From Bacteroidota bacterium (lineage in GTDB: Bacteria; Bacteroidota; Bacteroidia; Flavobacteriales; Weeksellaceae): a stretch of 64,000 nt of DNA. The translations under genes and the position numbers were made by a program. Position 1 is the stretch's first letter, and the number at the start of each line of letters is the position of its first letter. Below the pieces are notes generated by a model that worked only from the letters and a program-made list of their open reading frames with translations, was not told the DNA's origin and searched no databases. Positions 1 through 9,427 of the stretch are shown piece after piece. Location: NCBI GenBank assembly GCA_023461035.1, contig JAEWOD010000015.1:29665-93664 (forward strand), in the 5' to 3' direction.

Positions 1-481
1 AAATTTCATTTCGTTCGTTTGAAAAGTTTCCTGTCAATTGGGTATAACGAATATTAACCGAATCCTGCAAAGCAGTTTTATTCCGATTGATGATGACGTT
101 CAATTGTTTATCTATTTCCTTTTCAAATATTCTCAATTCCAATGGCTTGGCAATTACAATTCCAAGTAAAGCGGCCAAAACTATTCTTGGCGTAGCCGTG
201 AAAAATTGTCGAAAAAAATTCCCCGATTTCCGCATGGAAGCCACAATAAAACGGTCGAGATTAAAAATCATCAGCCCCCAAAGCAAACCAAATCCTATCG
301 CCGCCCAATAGTTATCAAAAACCGAATACAAAGCATACCCGGAAGACAGCGCCGCCAGAATGGCCGTAAACAAAATCACACCGCCTATTCCGGTATGTTT
401 ATTAATTTCAGTAGGAGATTTTTCAAGTAGTTTGATATTGCTTCCCGAGCAAACCAATAAAAATTTTTCAAACCAATTCAT
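1..481 (-). CDS. DUF4407 membrane protein (C-terminus cut by window edge)
   Basis: Reading the minus strand from an ATG at 481-479 gives 160 codons without a stop, so the gene runs off the left edge. It opens MNWFEKFLLVCSGS and has hydrophobic segments at about residues 32-55, 58-75 and 98-113, with the motif NLDRFIV at 74-80. After that comes a charged helical region (about 114-160). A short N-terminus, clustered membrane helices, an NLDR motif and then a long polar coiled region match my memory of the DUF4407 family, whose function is unknown. The plus-strand reading frames here are antisense shadows. The family call is by recognition only. Confidence 0.75.
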   Translation of the reverse strand, partial: MNWFEKFLLVCSGSNIKLLEKSPTEINKHTGIGGVILFTAILAALSSGYALYSVFDNYWAAIGFGLLWGLMIFNLDRFIVASMRKSGNFFRQFFTATPRIVLAALLGIVIAKPLELRIFEKEIDKQLNVIINRNKTALQDSVNIRYTQLTGNFSNERNEI

Positions 482-559
482 AAAAAGGTACTTTGTTTTA
501 CAAGTTAGCATAAAATATCGTGCCAAAATATTAGAATTACGTTAATTATTTTATACCAA

Positions 560-643
560 CCGATGTCGCGGATTTAGCTTCGCTCAGTTTTCCGCCACAG
601 CGGATCGGATGCAACCCGATGGCACGGATTTTTAATCCGTGCC
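560..643. repeat. Short dispersed palindromic repeats in intergenic DNA
   Basis: The interval from 482 to 912 has no convincing gene. At 621-643 there is a perfect inverted repeat, GGCACGGATT-TTT-AATCCGTGCC. At 560-575, CCGATGTCGCGGATTT is the reverse complement of the core found at 1585-1600 and resembles 875-890. Such CGGATTnnAAATCCG palindromes look like REP-type intergenic repeats. No function is visible; the 621-643 hairpin could act as a terminator or RNA-stabilising stem, but it lacks a T tract. Confidence 0.6.
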
Positions 644-695
644 AAGCTAAACCCTATGGATAAAAGAAAAAATTAAGTATATCCATCAAAATTCC

Positions 696-923
696 GTGAA
701 AGAAAAGATAGTAACAGAGCCTGAAAATTACTATTTTAGCAGTGCAAGAAATTATGCTGATTTGGACAGTGCGCTGGATATTGAAGTGGTTTTTATGGGG
801 TGGGACAATCCAGGATTTGATAGAGTAGTAATGTTTATAGTGTTTCAAAAGATAGTAATAGTCACGGATTGCAAATCCGCGAGATCGGGGATAAATTTTC
901 AAATATCGTTGTATGAAACCTAA
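696..923 (+). CDS. Doubtful 75-residue reading frame
   Basis: A GTG-initiated frame of 75 codons lies between repeat copies, and its C-terminal part simply translates the repeat at 861-890. A minus-strand frame of 91 codons covers the same bases. Neither shows a recognisable domain, signal peptide or promoter. The middle (FSSARNYADLDSALDIEVVF) looks protein-like in composition, so this may be a remnant of a gene disrupted by the repeats. I do not recognise it and regard it as probably non-functional. Confidence 0.15.
   Translation: MKEKIVTEPENYYFSSARNYADLDSALDIEVVFMGWDNPGFDRVVMFIVFQKIVIVTDCKSARSGINFQISLYET
861..890 (+). repeat. 30-bp dispersed repeat, copy 1
   Basis: The sequence GTCACGGATTGCAAATCCGC followed by GAGATCGGGG recurs at 1571-1600 with two substitutions (GTAAATCCGC, GACATCGGGG). 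The core CGGATTGCAAATCCG is a near-palindrome able to form a short hairpin. It sits just upstream of the lipoprotein gene that starts at 913. Confidence 0.75.
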
Positions 924-1521
924 AATCATTCTTTATGTTACCCTAATGGGGAATATTATTTTATCAACTTTATCTTGCACGATTTTACAGAAAAATAAAG
1001 GGCATGATAGTGTTTATGATTATCTTGTAATTAAAGAAATTTATCAAAAAGGTTGGATTGATAAAGAAAGAAAAATTTTTATGATTACATTAAAAAATAA
1101 TCAAATATTAGATGTTTATTTGAATGGATTAGAAGATAACTATATTCCTTGTCTCCATTCAGGAACATTATATAAAACTGATAGTCTACAGGAAAAAATT
1201 CATCTAGAGACTGTAAAATTTTCAGATGTTTCTTATTTCTCAGAAACTAACCTACCATTTCCTAAAAAATACAAATATGAATTTAAAGATGAGGATACCG
1301 TTTTTAAGGTATATAAAGTTAAAATTATAGGGTGTGTCAAAGATTGGGAAACAATAGGAATAAAGTCCAAAAATCCTCTCGATCATGTTTTATTGCCGAT
1401 TAAAATGGAATCAATAGTAATGTCGAGAGCGGAGAAGAAATATGTTAAAAGGAAAATTGCTACATCTCATGAGCAGAACGAAACAAAAGTTGAGAAAAAA
1501 AACGACAATGATGCCCAATGA
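913..1521 (+). CDS. Hypothetical lipoprotein
   Basis: This 202-residue protein begins with an ATG at 913 and has an SPII signal peptide: basic start MKPK, hydrophobic stretch to about residue 21, and lipobox LSTLSC with the lipidated Cys at 22. It is therefore likely anchored to a periplasmic or outer-membrane leaflet. The rest is polar with a beta-rich look (ILDVYLNGLED, YKYEFKDEDTVFKVYKVKI) and a lysine- and glutamate-rich C-terminal tail. I recognise no domain. It lies between two copies of a dispersed repeat and beside a second unknown lipoprotein, in a markedly AT-rich stretch, which suggests a recently acquired or fast-evolving locus. Confidence 0.6.
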   Translation: MKPKIILYVTLMGNIILSTLSCTILQKNKGHDSVYDYLVIKEIYQKGWIDKERKIFMITLKNNQILDVYLNGLEDNYIPCLHSGTLYKTDSLQEKIHLETVKFSDVSYFSETNLPFPKKYKYEFKDEDTVFKVYKVKIIGCVKDWETIGIKSKNPLDHVLLPIKMESIVMSRAEKKYVKRKIATSHEQNETKVEKKNDNDAQ

Positions 1522-1556
1522 CAGCATAAAAACGATAGACTACTTAGATGGATTCC

Positions 1557-1600
1557 GACATCGGGGAACAGTCACGGATTGTAAATCCGCGACATCGGGG
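1557..1600 (+). repeat. Dispersed repeat, copy 2, with duplicated GACATCGGGG
   Basis: GTCACGGATTGTAAATCCGC at 1571-1590 repeats the element at 861, and the flank GACATCGGGG occurs both at 1557-1566 and 1591-1600, giving a direct repeat around the palindrome. Immediately downstream, 1600-1680 reads as a lysine-rich 27-codon frame (VKRKDSVKTMDSIKRK...) ending in TAA. It looks like the tail of a gene, so the repeat may have interrupted one. Confidence 0.65.
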
Positions 1601-1670
1601 TGAAGAGAAAAGATTCTGTAAAAACAATGGATTCTATTAAAAGAAAAAATGACAGTATTAAAAAATTGCC

Positions 1671-2447
1671 ATGGCCAGAATAAACCACATATTCATTTTT
1701 GGAATCCTCTTGTATATTGCATCTTGTGGAAAGAATAGAACGGACGAAGTGAAATTTTCCTCTGGACAAATTCAATATAAATATTATTATACAAATAACC
1801 AATTAGATTCAGTGTATGAATATTGGGAGGGTCCCCATAATATAAAAAGGATCACCCGAATTTTATCCGATTCAACACAATTCATTACTGTTTTTGATAA
1901 AAATGGAAAGAAGAAATCAGAAGGAGAAACATTATTGAAAAATGGCAAGTATTATGAAAATGGATGGTGGAAGGAGTATAATGAGGGTAAGTCCTCAAAA
2001 ATAGAATACTTAATTATTGGAGATTCGTCATTAATTAACCAAAACATTAATTACCTTGATAATAATGATATTGATATAAATAATTCTCTATATTATGATA
2101 TTAACCTTTCTGATACTGTAATTTATAATACTGATTATCAGTTTGATGTTCGGTTAATATCCAAAATTGGGGAAAAGGATCTTTTTATTTCTAAACTTAA
2201 ATTATCTGATAATATTAATTCAAACTTCACTAATCTTAAAGAAGCCGAGACTAATTTCAACATAAATGAAGTTAAAACAAATCATTGGAGAGTTAAACAC
2301 AAATTTACCAAAAGAGGAAAAAATATTTTGAGAGGAGGAATTTATGTCAAATTAGTGTGGGTTGAAGATATTAATGTTGATTCAATTAGATTCCACGAGT
2401 TTGAAAAGATTTTATATATAAAAAGACTTATTATTGTGGCTCGGTAA
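1671..2447 (+). CDS. Hypothetical lipoprotein
   Basis: A 258-residue protein with an SPII signal: MARINHIFIFGILLYIASC, with the lipidated Cys at residue 19. Residues 30-115 hold tyrosine- and glycine-rich segments (QIQYKYYYTNNQLDSVYEYW, KNGKYYENGWWKEYNEGK) resembling MORN-like or toxin-antitoxin YwqK-type repeats (antitoxin component of a toxin-antitoxin module), but too few units are visible to be sure. The C-terminal half is beta-rich and unrecognised. Its start overlaps the end of the short lysine-rich frame downstream of the repeat. The codon composition is more AT-rich than in the housekeeping genes further right. Function unknown. Confidence 0.6.
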   Translation: MARINHIFIFGILLYIASCGKNRTDEVKFSSGQIQYKYYYTNNQLDSVYEYWEGPHNIKRITRILSDSTQFITVFDKNGKKKSEGETLLKNGKYYENGWWKEYNEGKSSKIEYLIIGDSSLINQNINYLDNNDIDINNSLYYDINLSDTVIYNTDYQFDVRLISKIGEKDLFISKLKLSDNINSNFTNLKEAETNFNINEVKTNHWRVKHKFTKRGKNILRGGIYVKLVWVEDINVDSIRFHEFEKILYIKRLIIVAR

Positions 2448-2562
2448 TGTTTCACAATTAGGGTAGTGGGTAATGGGTAGTGTTCCACATTGGGACATTT
2501 GTCAAAAATAAAAACATAAGGAACTCATTTTCAGCATATTTTAGAAAATGTTTTAGATATTT

Positions 2563-2586
2563 AAAGCCAACCTTCGGGTTGGTTTT
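2563..2586 (+). terminator. Hairpin with UUCG loop upstream of the transposase
   Basis: AAAGCCAACC-TTCG-GGTTGGTTTT forms a stem with a stable UUCG tetraloop followed by T residues. Placed before the transposase inside the element, it would block read-in transcription from outside; it would also terminate the lipoprotein gene ending at 2447. Confidence 0.6.
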
Positions 2587-2652
2587 GTCATTTATAATTG
2601 CTTAAATCGCTTTAAAATCGTTATTATCGAATCTAACGTATCAGATTGGGAC

Positions 2653-3321
2653 ATGGAAAAATTGAGATGTAAATATTGTGAAAACATTTGTGTAAAAAAT
2701 GGATTTCATGCAAATGGTAAACAACGTTTTAAATGTAAATGTTGTGGAAAAAGGCAATTAGTAAGTTACAAATACAATGCTTACAATCAGGGAATTGACT
2801 GTGATATTATTTCCTTAACCAAAGAAGGGCTTGGCATTAGAAGTCTATCCAGACATTTAAAAATCTCTACAACGACAGTCATCAGAAGAATATTGGAAAT
2901 AGCACATACCATTAAGAAACCCATTATTTCAATGGCAAAGAAATATGAAGTGGATGAAATCTGTACTTTTATAGAACGGAAATCAAGACAAATGTGGATT
3001 TGTTATGCAATCGAAAGGATTACAAAACAAGTCGTAGATTTCAGGATAGGTTCTCGGTCAAACAAAACACTTAACGGAGTGGTTCAAACATTGATTTTAT
3101 CAGAAGCCAAACAAATCTACACAGATGGTCTTAAGAATTATAAAACTTTAATTCCTAAACATATTCATAAAACAATCCGGTTTGGTACAAATCACATTGA
3201 GCGTATGAATTTAAACCTGAGAACTCATTTGAAAAGATTGAACCGCAGGACTATTGACTTTTCCAAAAGTTTAATGATGCTTTCAGCTGTTTGGAAAATA
3301 TATTTTGGGGTGAGAAATTGA
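2653..3321 (+). CDS. IS1-family transposase, single frame
   Basis: This 222-residue DDE recombinase catalyses excision and insertion of its IS1 element. The N-terminus is a zinc finger (C6, C9, C28, C30/C31) like InsA, followed by a helix-turn-helix near residues 55-85 (GLGIRSLSRHLKISTTTVIR). The catalytic core resembles InsB: DE at 101-102, SRQMWICYA at 111-119, the second Asp in TDG at 158, and HIERMN with Glu183. Classical IS1 makes the enzyme by frameshifting between insA and insB; here both halves are in one continuous frame, as in some Bacteroidota IS1 relatives. All catalytic residues are present, so it could be active. Length is close to the family norm. Confidence 0.88.
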   Translation: MEKLRCKYCENICVKNGFHANGKQRFKCKCCGKRQLVSYKYNAYNQGIDCDIISLTKEGLGIRSLSRHLKISTTTVIRRILEIAHTIKKPIISMAKKYEVDEICTFIERKSRQMWICYAIERITKQVVDFRIGSRSNKTLNGVVQTLILSEAKQIYTDGLKNYKTLIPKHIHKTIRFGTNHIERMNLNLRTHLKRLNRRTIDFSKSLMMLSAVWKIYFGVRN

Positions 3322-3446
3322 GCATCTATTAGCTACTCACGCTCCCGATATTTAAGGATTATCGTGTACTTAAAAAATAAAAGACCTCTATAGGTTTTCC
3401 ACGATTTCGTAAAAACTTAAAAATCCCAATTTTAATAATTTGATAG

Positions 3447-4802
<1,356 letters not shown>

Positions 4803-4881
4803 ATTATAGAAAATATTGATAAATCTCATTTTGAGAATTGATTGAGTTTATTGTATATTGCTATCCAAACTAATAATTATT

Positions 4882-6168
4882 ATGTCAGATAAAGCAAAAT
4901 TTATTCATAACGGAACAGAGTTGGAGTTTGACGTACCGATGGGTACAATGGACGAAAAATATGTTGACTTTTCCAATTTCCGTTCTCAAACCGGAGGCAT
5001 CATCACACTGGATCCGGGCTATAAAAATACAGGTTCATGTAAAAGCGAAATCACTTTTTTGGATGGTGAGGAAGGGGTACTGATGTACCGTGGCTATCCG
5101 ATTGAACAATTGGCTGAAAAATCCAATTTCACAGAAGTGATGTATCTTTTGTTAAAAGGAAACCTTCCCACAAGTGAAGAATTGACCAAATTTGAAAACG
5201 ATATCAAAGACCACGACATGGTTTCGGAAGATATCACAAAAATTTTAGCGGCGTTTCCAAGTTCGGCACATCCTATGGGCGTTTTGTCCACTTTAACAAG
5301 TGCCTTGACAGCCTTTAACCCGAAAGCTGTCAATGTAAAATCGGAAGCCGACATGTACCGTGCTGCGGTTACTTTATTGGGGAAATTCCCGGTATTGGCA
5401 TCCTGGACTTTGCGAAAAATGAAAGGCTGGCCATTGAATTATTCAGACAACAAATTAGGATATGTTGAGAATTTCTACCAATTGATGTTCAGACAACCCA
5501 ATAAGGATTTGGAAATGGATCCGATTGTCATCGATGCGTTAGATAAATTATTGATTTTGCATGCAGACCATGAACAAAACTGTTCAACTTCAACCGTAAG
5601 GCTGGTTGGCTCTGCACACACAGGGTTATTTGCTTCGATTTCATCCGGAGTATCAGCACTTTGGGGACCGCTTCATGGCGGTGCCAATCAGGAAGTGGTG
5701 GAAATGTTGGAACGCATCCAGGAAGACGGCGGAAACGTTCAAAAATGGGTGGACAAAGCAAAAGATAAAAACGACGATTTCCGTTTAATGGGATTCGGAC
5801 ACCGTGTTTATAAAAACTTTGACCCGAGAGCGAGAATCATCAAAAAAGCGGCCGATCAGATTTTGGATAAACTGGGCATTCAGGATGAAGCTCTGGACAT
5901 TGCAAAAAAATTGGAACAAGCAGCTTTGGAGGACGAATATTTTGTAAGCAGAAAATTATATCCAAACGTAGATTTCTATTCGGGAATCATTTACAAAGCG
6001 CTGGGCATCCCAACTGAAATGTTTACCGTTATGTTTGCGGTAGGAAGACTTCCGGGTTGGATTGCACAATGGATAGAAATGCGCAAAAATAACGAACCTA
6101 TCGGTCGTCCGAGACAGATTTATACCGGCGAACCGAAAAGAGATTATACGGAGATTCAGTCAAGATAA
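4882..6168 (+). CDS. gltA: Citrate synthase
   Basis: First enzyme of the TCA cycle, condensing oxaloacetate and acetyl-CoA. The 428-residue protein is of the hexameric Gram-negative type II form, with an N-terminal beta-rich domain (MSDKAKFIHNGTELEFDVP...). Catalytic residues sit in the expected motifs: HADHEQNCSTSTVR, GPLHGGANQ, GFGHRVYKNFDPRA and the Asp in NVDFYSGIIY. The ATG at 4882 is preferred over an upstream TTG because MSDKAK is the usual start. A terminator hairpin follows at 6190. The gene order eno-gltA may be co-transcribed, but an independent weak promoter near 4850 is also possible. Confidence 0.97.
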   Translation: MSDKAKFIHNGTELEFDVPMGTMDEKYVDFSNFRSQTGGIITLDPGYKNTGSCKSEITFLDGEEGVLMYRGYPIEQLAEKSNFTEVMYLLLKGNLPTSEELTKFENDIKDHDMVSEDITKILAAFPSSAHPMGVLSTLTSALTAFNPKAVNVKSEADMYRAAVTLLGKFPVLASWTLRKMKGWPLNYSDNKLGYVENFYQLMFRQPNKDLEMDPIVIDALDKLLILHADHEQNCSTSTVRLVGSAHTGLFASISSGVSALWGPLHGGANQEVVEMLERIQEDGGNVQKWVDKAKDKNDDFRLMGFGHRVYKNFDPRARIIKKAADQILDKLGIQDEALDIAKKLEQAALEDEYFVSRKLYPNVDFYSGIIYKALGIPTEMFTVMFAVGRLPGWIAQWIEMRKNNEPIGRPRQIYTGEPKRDYTEIQSR

Positions 6169-6189
6169 TCTAAGAACTTTATATTTCAG

Positions 6190-6222
6190 GAGGCATTTCC
6201 GATGGATTTGCCTCTTTTTTTT
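6190..6222 (+). terminator. Rho-independent terminator of gltA
   Basis: GAGGCA at 6190-6195 pairs with TGCCTC at 6209-6214, with an inner TCC/GGA pairing, followed by eight T residues. Confidence 0.8.
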
Positions 6223-6328
6223 ATCCACTGAAGCAGAGGTAAATTGATTTTCTTCTTCCCTTTAGGAGCGGTGAAAAAAAGTAATCAGACATTCAGGCAT
6301 AAATACGGAAAATCGTAAAAAATTTATG

Positions 6329-6336
6329 TAGATTTG
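6329..6336 (+). promoter_or_regulatory. Putative -7 promoter element of the NMO-tesB pair
   Basis: TAGATTTG matches TAnnTTTG exactly, 21 bases before the ATG at 6357. Confidence 0.55.
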
Positions 6337-6356
6337 TTATTCAAGCATAATAAATC

Positions 6357-7319
6357 ATGACCATAGAAGAACTCCAATCATCTCTTGAATTACCTGTTAT
6401 TGTTTCGCCCATGTTTATCGTTTCAGGGACAAAATTGGTAGTGGAATGTTGCAAAAACGGAATTGTCGGAACCTTTCCGGCGCTCAATGGCCGGACTTCA
6501 GCAGATTTTGAAAATATGCTTCAAGAAATTCAATCTGAATTAAAGGAATTTGAAGAATCAACCGGAAAAAAAACGGCACCTTTTGGAGTGAATTTGATTG
6601 TAAATAAAACCAATCCCCGACTCCTACCCGATTTGGAAATCTGTATCAAATATAAAGTTCCGTTGATCATTACATCTTTGGGAGCCGTAAAAGAAATTGT
6701 GGATGCGGTTCATGGTTATGGCGGATTGATTTTTCATGATATTGTAAAAAAGAGACATGCTGAAAAAGCCGCAGAAGCCGGTGTGGATGGGATTATTTGT
6801 GTGTCGGCAGGTGCCGGAGGCCATGCCGGAATGGCACATCCGTTTGCTTTGGTCAATGAAATCAAATCCTTTTATAAAGGTGCTATCATCATGGCAGGAA
6901 GTATCAATACAGGAAATGAAGTTTTAGCTGCAGAAATTGCAGGAGCCGATTTTGCGTATATGGGAACAAGATTCATTGCGACAAAAGAATGTCTGGCTTC
7001 TGATGAATACAAACAAATAATTGTGGCATCGGGAATTGATGATGTGCTTTATACCGACGGTGTTTCCGGGGTGAATGCTAATTTCCTTAAGAAAAGCATC
7101 GAAAAGGCCGGAATAGATATTTCTGAGAAAAAAGAAGAAGATTTTTCGAAATTAAGCGGAGAACATGCCAAAGCATGGAAAGATATCTGGTCGGCCGGTC
7201 ATGGTGTGGCGGAAATCCATGATGTTCCGTCGGTTCGGGAATTGACCGGAAGATTAAAATCCGAATACAAATCGGGATTGGAGAAATGTAAATCCATTGC
7301 AGTTAATTTGAAATTTTAA
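6357..7319 (+). CDS. Nitronate monooxygenase / 2-nitropropane dioxygenase family flavoprotein
   Basis: A 320-residue TIM-barrel FMN protein. Members oxidise alkyl nitronates or act as enoyl reductase-like FMN oxidoreductases, so the substrate here is not certain. Features: VIVSPMFIVSGTKLVVECCKNG near the N-terminus, IICVSAGAGGHAG with the conserved His (about 144-156), and the phosphate-binding segment IIMAGSINTGNEVLAAEIAG followed by GADFAYMGTRF. The stop overlaps the tesB start by one base (TAATG), implying translational coupling with an acyl-CoA thioesterase. This suggests a role in fatty-acid or branched-chain metabolism rather than nitronate detoxification, but that is inference. Confidence 0.85.
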   Translation: MTIEELQSSLELPVIVSPMFIVSGTKLVVECCKNGIVGTFPALNGRTSADFENMLQEIQSELKEFEESTGKKTAPFGVNLIVNKTNPRLLPDLEICIKYKVPLIITSLGAVKEIVDAVHGYGGLIFHDIVKKRHAEKAAEAGVDGIICVSAGAGGHAGMAHPFALVNEIKSFYKGAIIMAGSINTGNEVLAAEIAGADFAYMGTRFIATKECLASDEYKQIIVASGIDDVLYTDGVSGVNANFLKKSIEKAGIDISEKKEEDFSKLSGEHAKAWKDIWSAGHGVAEIHDVPSVRELTGRLKSEYKSGLEKCKSIAVNLKF

Positions 7320-8185
7320 TGAAAACAACGCAGGAATTAATTGATTTAATAGAACTAAAACAACTCTCCGAAACGAGTTTTGAAGGATTCAGCATCACGG
7401 TTGGAAGTAAAAATGTGTTTGGCGGTCAGGTTTTGGCTCAGGCATTAAACGCTGCATCTCGAACGGTTCCGGAAGAAAGGATTTGTCATTCGCTTCATGG
7501 TTATTTTATTTTACCGGGTGATTTGGAAAAACCCATTACCTATAAAGTTCAGAAAGTTCGGGATGGTGGGAGTTTCACGACAAGGTATGTAACGGCAGAA
7601 CAGGATGGAAATTCGATTTTTGTGCTGGCAAGTTCGTTTCAAAAAAGTGAAGAGGGTTATGAATTTCAGTCGGAAATGCCTGAAGTTCCCGAGCCGGATA
7701 CATTATTGAGTTGGGAAGAAATTTATGAACAAACCAAAGATTTCCTGCCGGAGAGTTTCGGGAGGTTTTTGGGCTTGGAAAGACCGATTGTTTTTAAACC
7801 AACTATTATCAATAATCCTTTGGAGAAAGTGGATTTGCCTCCATTTCAAAATGTTTGGTTTCGATTCAAAGAATTAAAGGAAAGTTTATCGCTTGCTCAT
7901 TTTCAGGAAATATTGGCCTACGTTTCCGATTACAATATTCTGGTAACTGCTTTGCAACCACATGCTTCCCGGGCGCATTTTGGAAATATGCAGATGGCGA
8001 GTCTGGATCATGCGATGTGGTTTCACCGTATTCCGGACGATTTTTCGGGATGGTTTTTATATCATATCGAAGTCCCAAGTACTTCAAACGCAAGAGGTTT
8101 GACCATGGGTAAAATTTTCAGTCAGGATGGGAAATTGATTGCCAGCACCGGTCAGGAAGGTCTGATGCGAAAATTGGTAAAATAG
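7319..8185 (+). CDS. tesB: Acyl-CoA thioesterase II
   Basis: A 288-residue double-hotdog thioesterase that hydrolyses acyl-CoAs to free acids and CoA in the cytosol. The N-terminal hotdog has FGGQVLAQAL (about 38-47) and SLHGYFILPGD; the C-terminal hotdog has HASRAHFGNMQMASLDHAMWFH, which contains the catalytic Asp. Length equals that of E. coli TesB. Its ATG overlaps the TAA of the preceding NMO-like gene by one base. An AraC-type regulator starts 45 bases downstream in the same direction. Confidence 0.92.
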   Translation: MKTTQELIDLIELKQLSETSFEGFSITVGSKNVFGGQVLAQALNAASRTVPEERICHSLHGYFILPGDLEKPITYKVQKVRDGGSFTTRYVTAEQDGNSIFVLASSFQKSEEGYEFQSEMPEVPEPDTLLSWEEIYEQTKDFLPESFGRFLGLERPIVFKPTIINNPLEKVDLPPFQNVWFRFKELKESLSLAHFQEILAYVSDYNILVTALQPHASRAHFGNMQMASLDHAMWFHRIPDDFSGWFLYHIEVPSTSNARGLTMGKIFSQDGKLIASTGQEGLMRKLVK

Positions 8186-8230
8186 AATTAAGTTGAAAAT
8201 TCGCTAAAGTTTAGTATTTTTAACTTCTCT

Positions 8231-9355
8231 ATGTACCATGACCTATTGAACATACTTATTTTGGTGGGTGCGATACAAGGTTTGATTTTTACCATTGTAG
8301 CACTGACTTTTAAAAAATTTAAAAGTAAAAGCACTTTTTTTCTTGCTTTGCTTATTCTTGCTTTTTCATTGAACAACATTCAGTATTTTTTGTGGGAAAC
8401 CGATATAGTGGATAAGGAATTCTTTTTTGGCTATCTCTATTTTCCTTTTGCTTCCATCTCTATGGTTTTTTATTTTTTTTATGTCAAATTATTTTTGTTC
8501 CCAAATAATCCCATAAAAACTTTCCAGAAACTATTATTCCTTCCTTTTCTTTTGTTTTTTCTTTCCACGGTTTACTATAAAATCGGTTATATAAATGGAA
8601 CACTTTCCCCGTCCACCATAGAATTTTTCGGTAGTTGGATTTATGTCCACGAAATATTCAGCGTTTTGTTTTCACTCGTTCTTTTACTTTTTACTTATAA
8701 ACTGATTGTAAAATTTGAAAAAAAACAGCTTAGCGGAAAAACTCAAATCCCAAGGGTTGAATTGAATTGGTTAAAGATCCTGACTTTGATTTCATTTGTG
8801 TTATGTCTGATCTGGATGATTTCTATTTATGACGAATTGAAATTCGGGAGTGAAAATGTTACGTTTTATTATATTTTATGGTTGGGAATGTCCGTCACCA
8901 TTTACATTTTGGGACATATAGGTTTATACCGATTTGGGGTATTAAAGGAACAAAAAAGCATACAAAAATTTTCCCGATTCCATAGACCCATTATTGCCGT
9001 ACAGCAAGAATTTGGTCGAAATGAGCATATAGAGTCTTTTGAGAAATTCGTAAAATCGGAAAAAAATTTTTTGGATGCCAATTTATCTTTGGATTCGGTG
9101 GCGGAAAATCTGCAAATCAACAAAAGTTATCTTTCGCGTATTATCAACATGGAGCTTGAAAAAGGGTTTTCTGATTATGTAAATGAATTGCGCGTGGAAG
9201 AAGCCAAACGCTATATGTCCAATCCGGAATTTAAAAACTACACATTACTTTCCATAGGCCTGGAAGCCGGATTCAATTCCAAATCGGCTTTTAATTCTGC
9301 CTTTAAAAAATTTACCGGAAAGACGCCTTCCGAATTCCGGAATTCGATTCGTTAA
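8231..9355 (+). CDS. Membrane-bound AraC-type transcriptional regulator
   Basis: A 374-residue protein. Residues 1 to about 240 hold around seven hydrophobic helices (LLNILILVGAIQGLIFTIVA, then further segments to ILGHIGLYRF), resembling the 7TM sensor halves of Bacteroidota AraC proteins. The C-terminal 100 residues are a double helix-turn-helix AraC domain: LSLDSVAENLQINKSYLSRI, then LLSIGLEAGFNSKSAFNSAF and FKKFTGKTPSEFR. It probably senses a signal in or at the inner membrane and binds DNA directly. Its targets are unknown; the tesB operon upstream is one candidate. Confidence 0.88.
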   Translation: MYHDLLNILILVGAIQGLIFTIVALTFKKFKSKSTFFLALLILAFSLNNIQYFLWETDIVDKEFFFGYLYFPFASISMVFYFFYVKLFLFPNNPIKTFQKLLFLPFLLFFLSTVYYKIGYINGTLSPSTIEFFGSWIYVHEIFSVLFSLVLLLFTYKLIVKFEKKQLSGKTQIPRVELNWLKILTLISFVLCLIWMISIYDELKFGSENVTFYYILWLGMSVTIYILGHIGLYRFGVLKEQKSIQKFSRFHRPIIAVQQEFGRNEHIESFEKFVKSEKNFLDANLSLDSVAENLQINKSYLSRIINMELEKGFSDYVNELRVEEAKRYMSNPEFKNYTLLSIGLEAGFNSKSAFNSAFKKFTGKTPSEFRNSIR

Positions 9356-9360
9356 ATTCA

Positions 9361-9389
9361 AAAAAAAACGAGCCAAATAAATTGGCTCG
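9361..9389. terminator. Convergent terminator between the AraC regulator and the M23 gene
   Basis: CGAGCCAA-ATAAA-TTGGCTCG (9369-9389) is a perfect 8-bp stem with eight A residues on its left. On the minus strand this is a hairpin plus T tract, terminating the M23 peptidase gene. Confidence 0.8.
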
Positions 9390-9427
9390 CCTTAGGTAGG
9401 TCAGCATATATGGTAGCAGAGAGAGGA

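Larger units (their letters stand above)
2475..3335 (+). mobile_element. IS1-family insertion sequence (ends not resolved)
   Basis: The transposase at 2653-3321 plus its leader define the element. The leader has GGGTAGTG twice (2461-2468 and 2475-2482), then TTCCACATTGGGACATT, with ATTGGGACAT repeated at 2645-2654 over the transposase start. IS1 elements begin GGTAATGnnTCC, so the left end probably lies around 2470-2480. I could not find a matching inverted copy after 3321, so the right end is either diverged or lost. Coordinates are approximate. Confidence 0.5.

Noticed and set aside
87..545. Three short plus-strand frames near the left edge
   Set aside because: They are antisense to the convincing DUF4407 gene on the minus strand.
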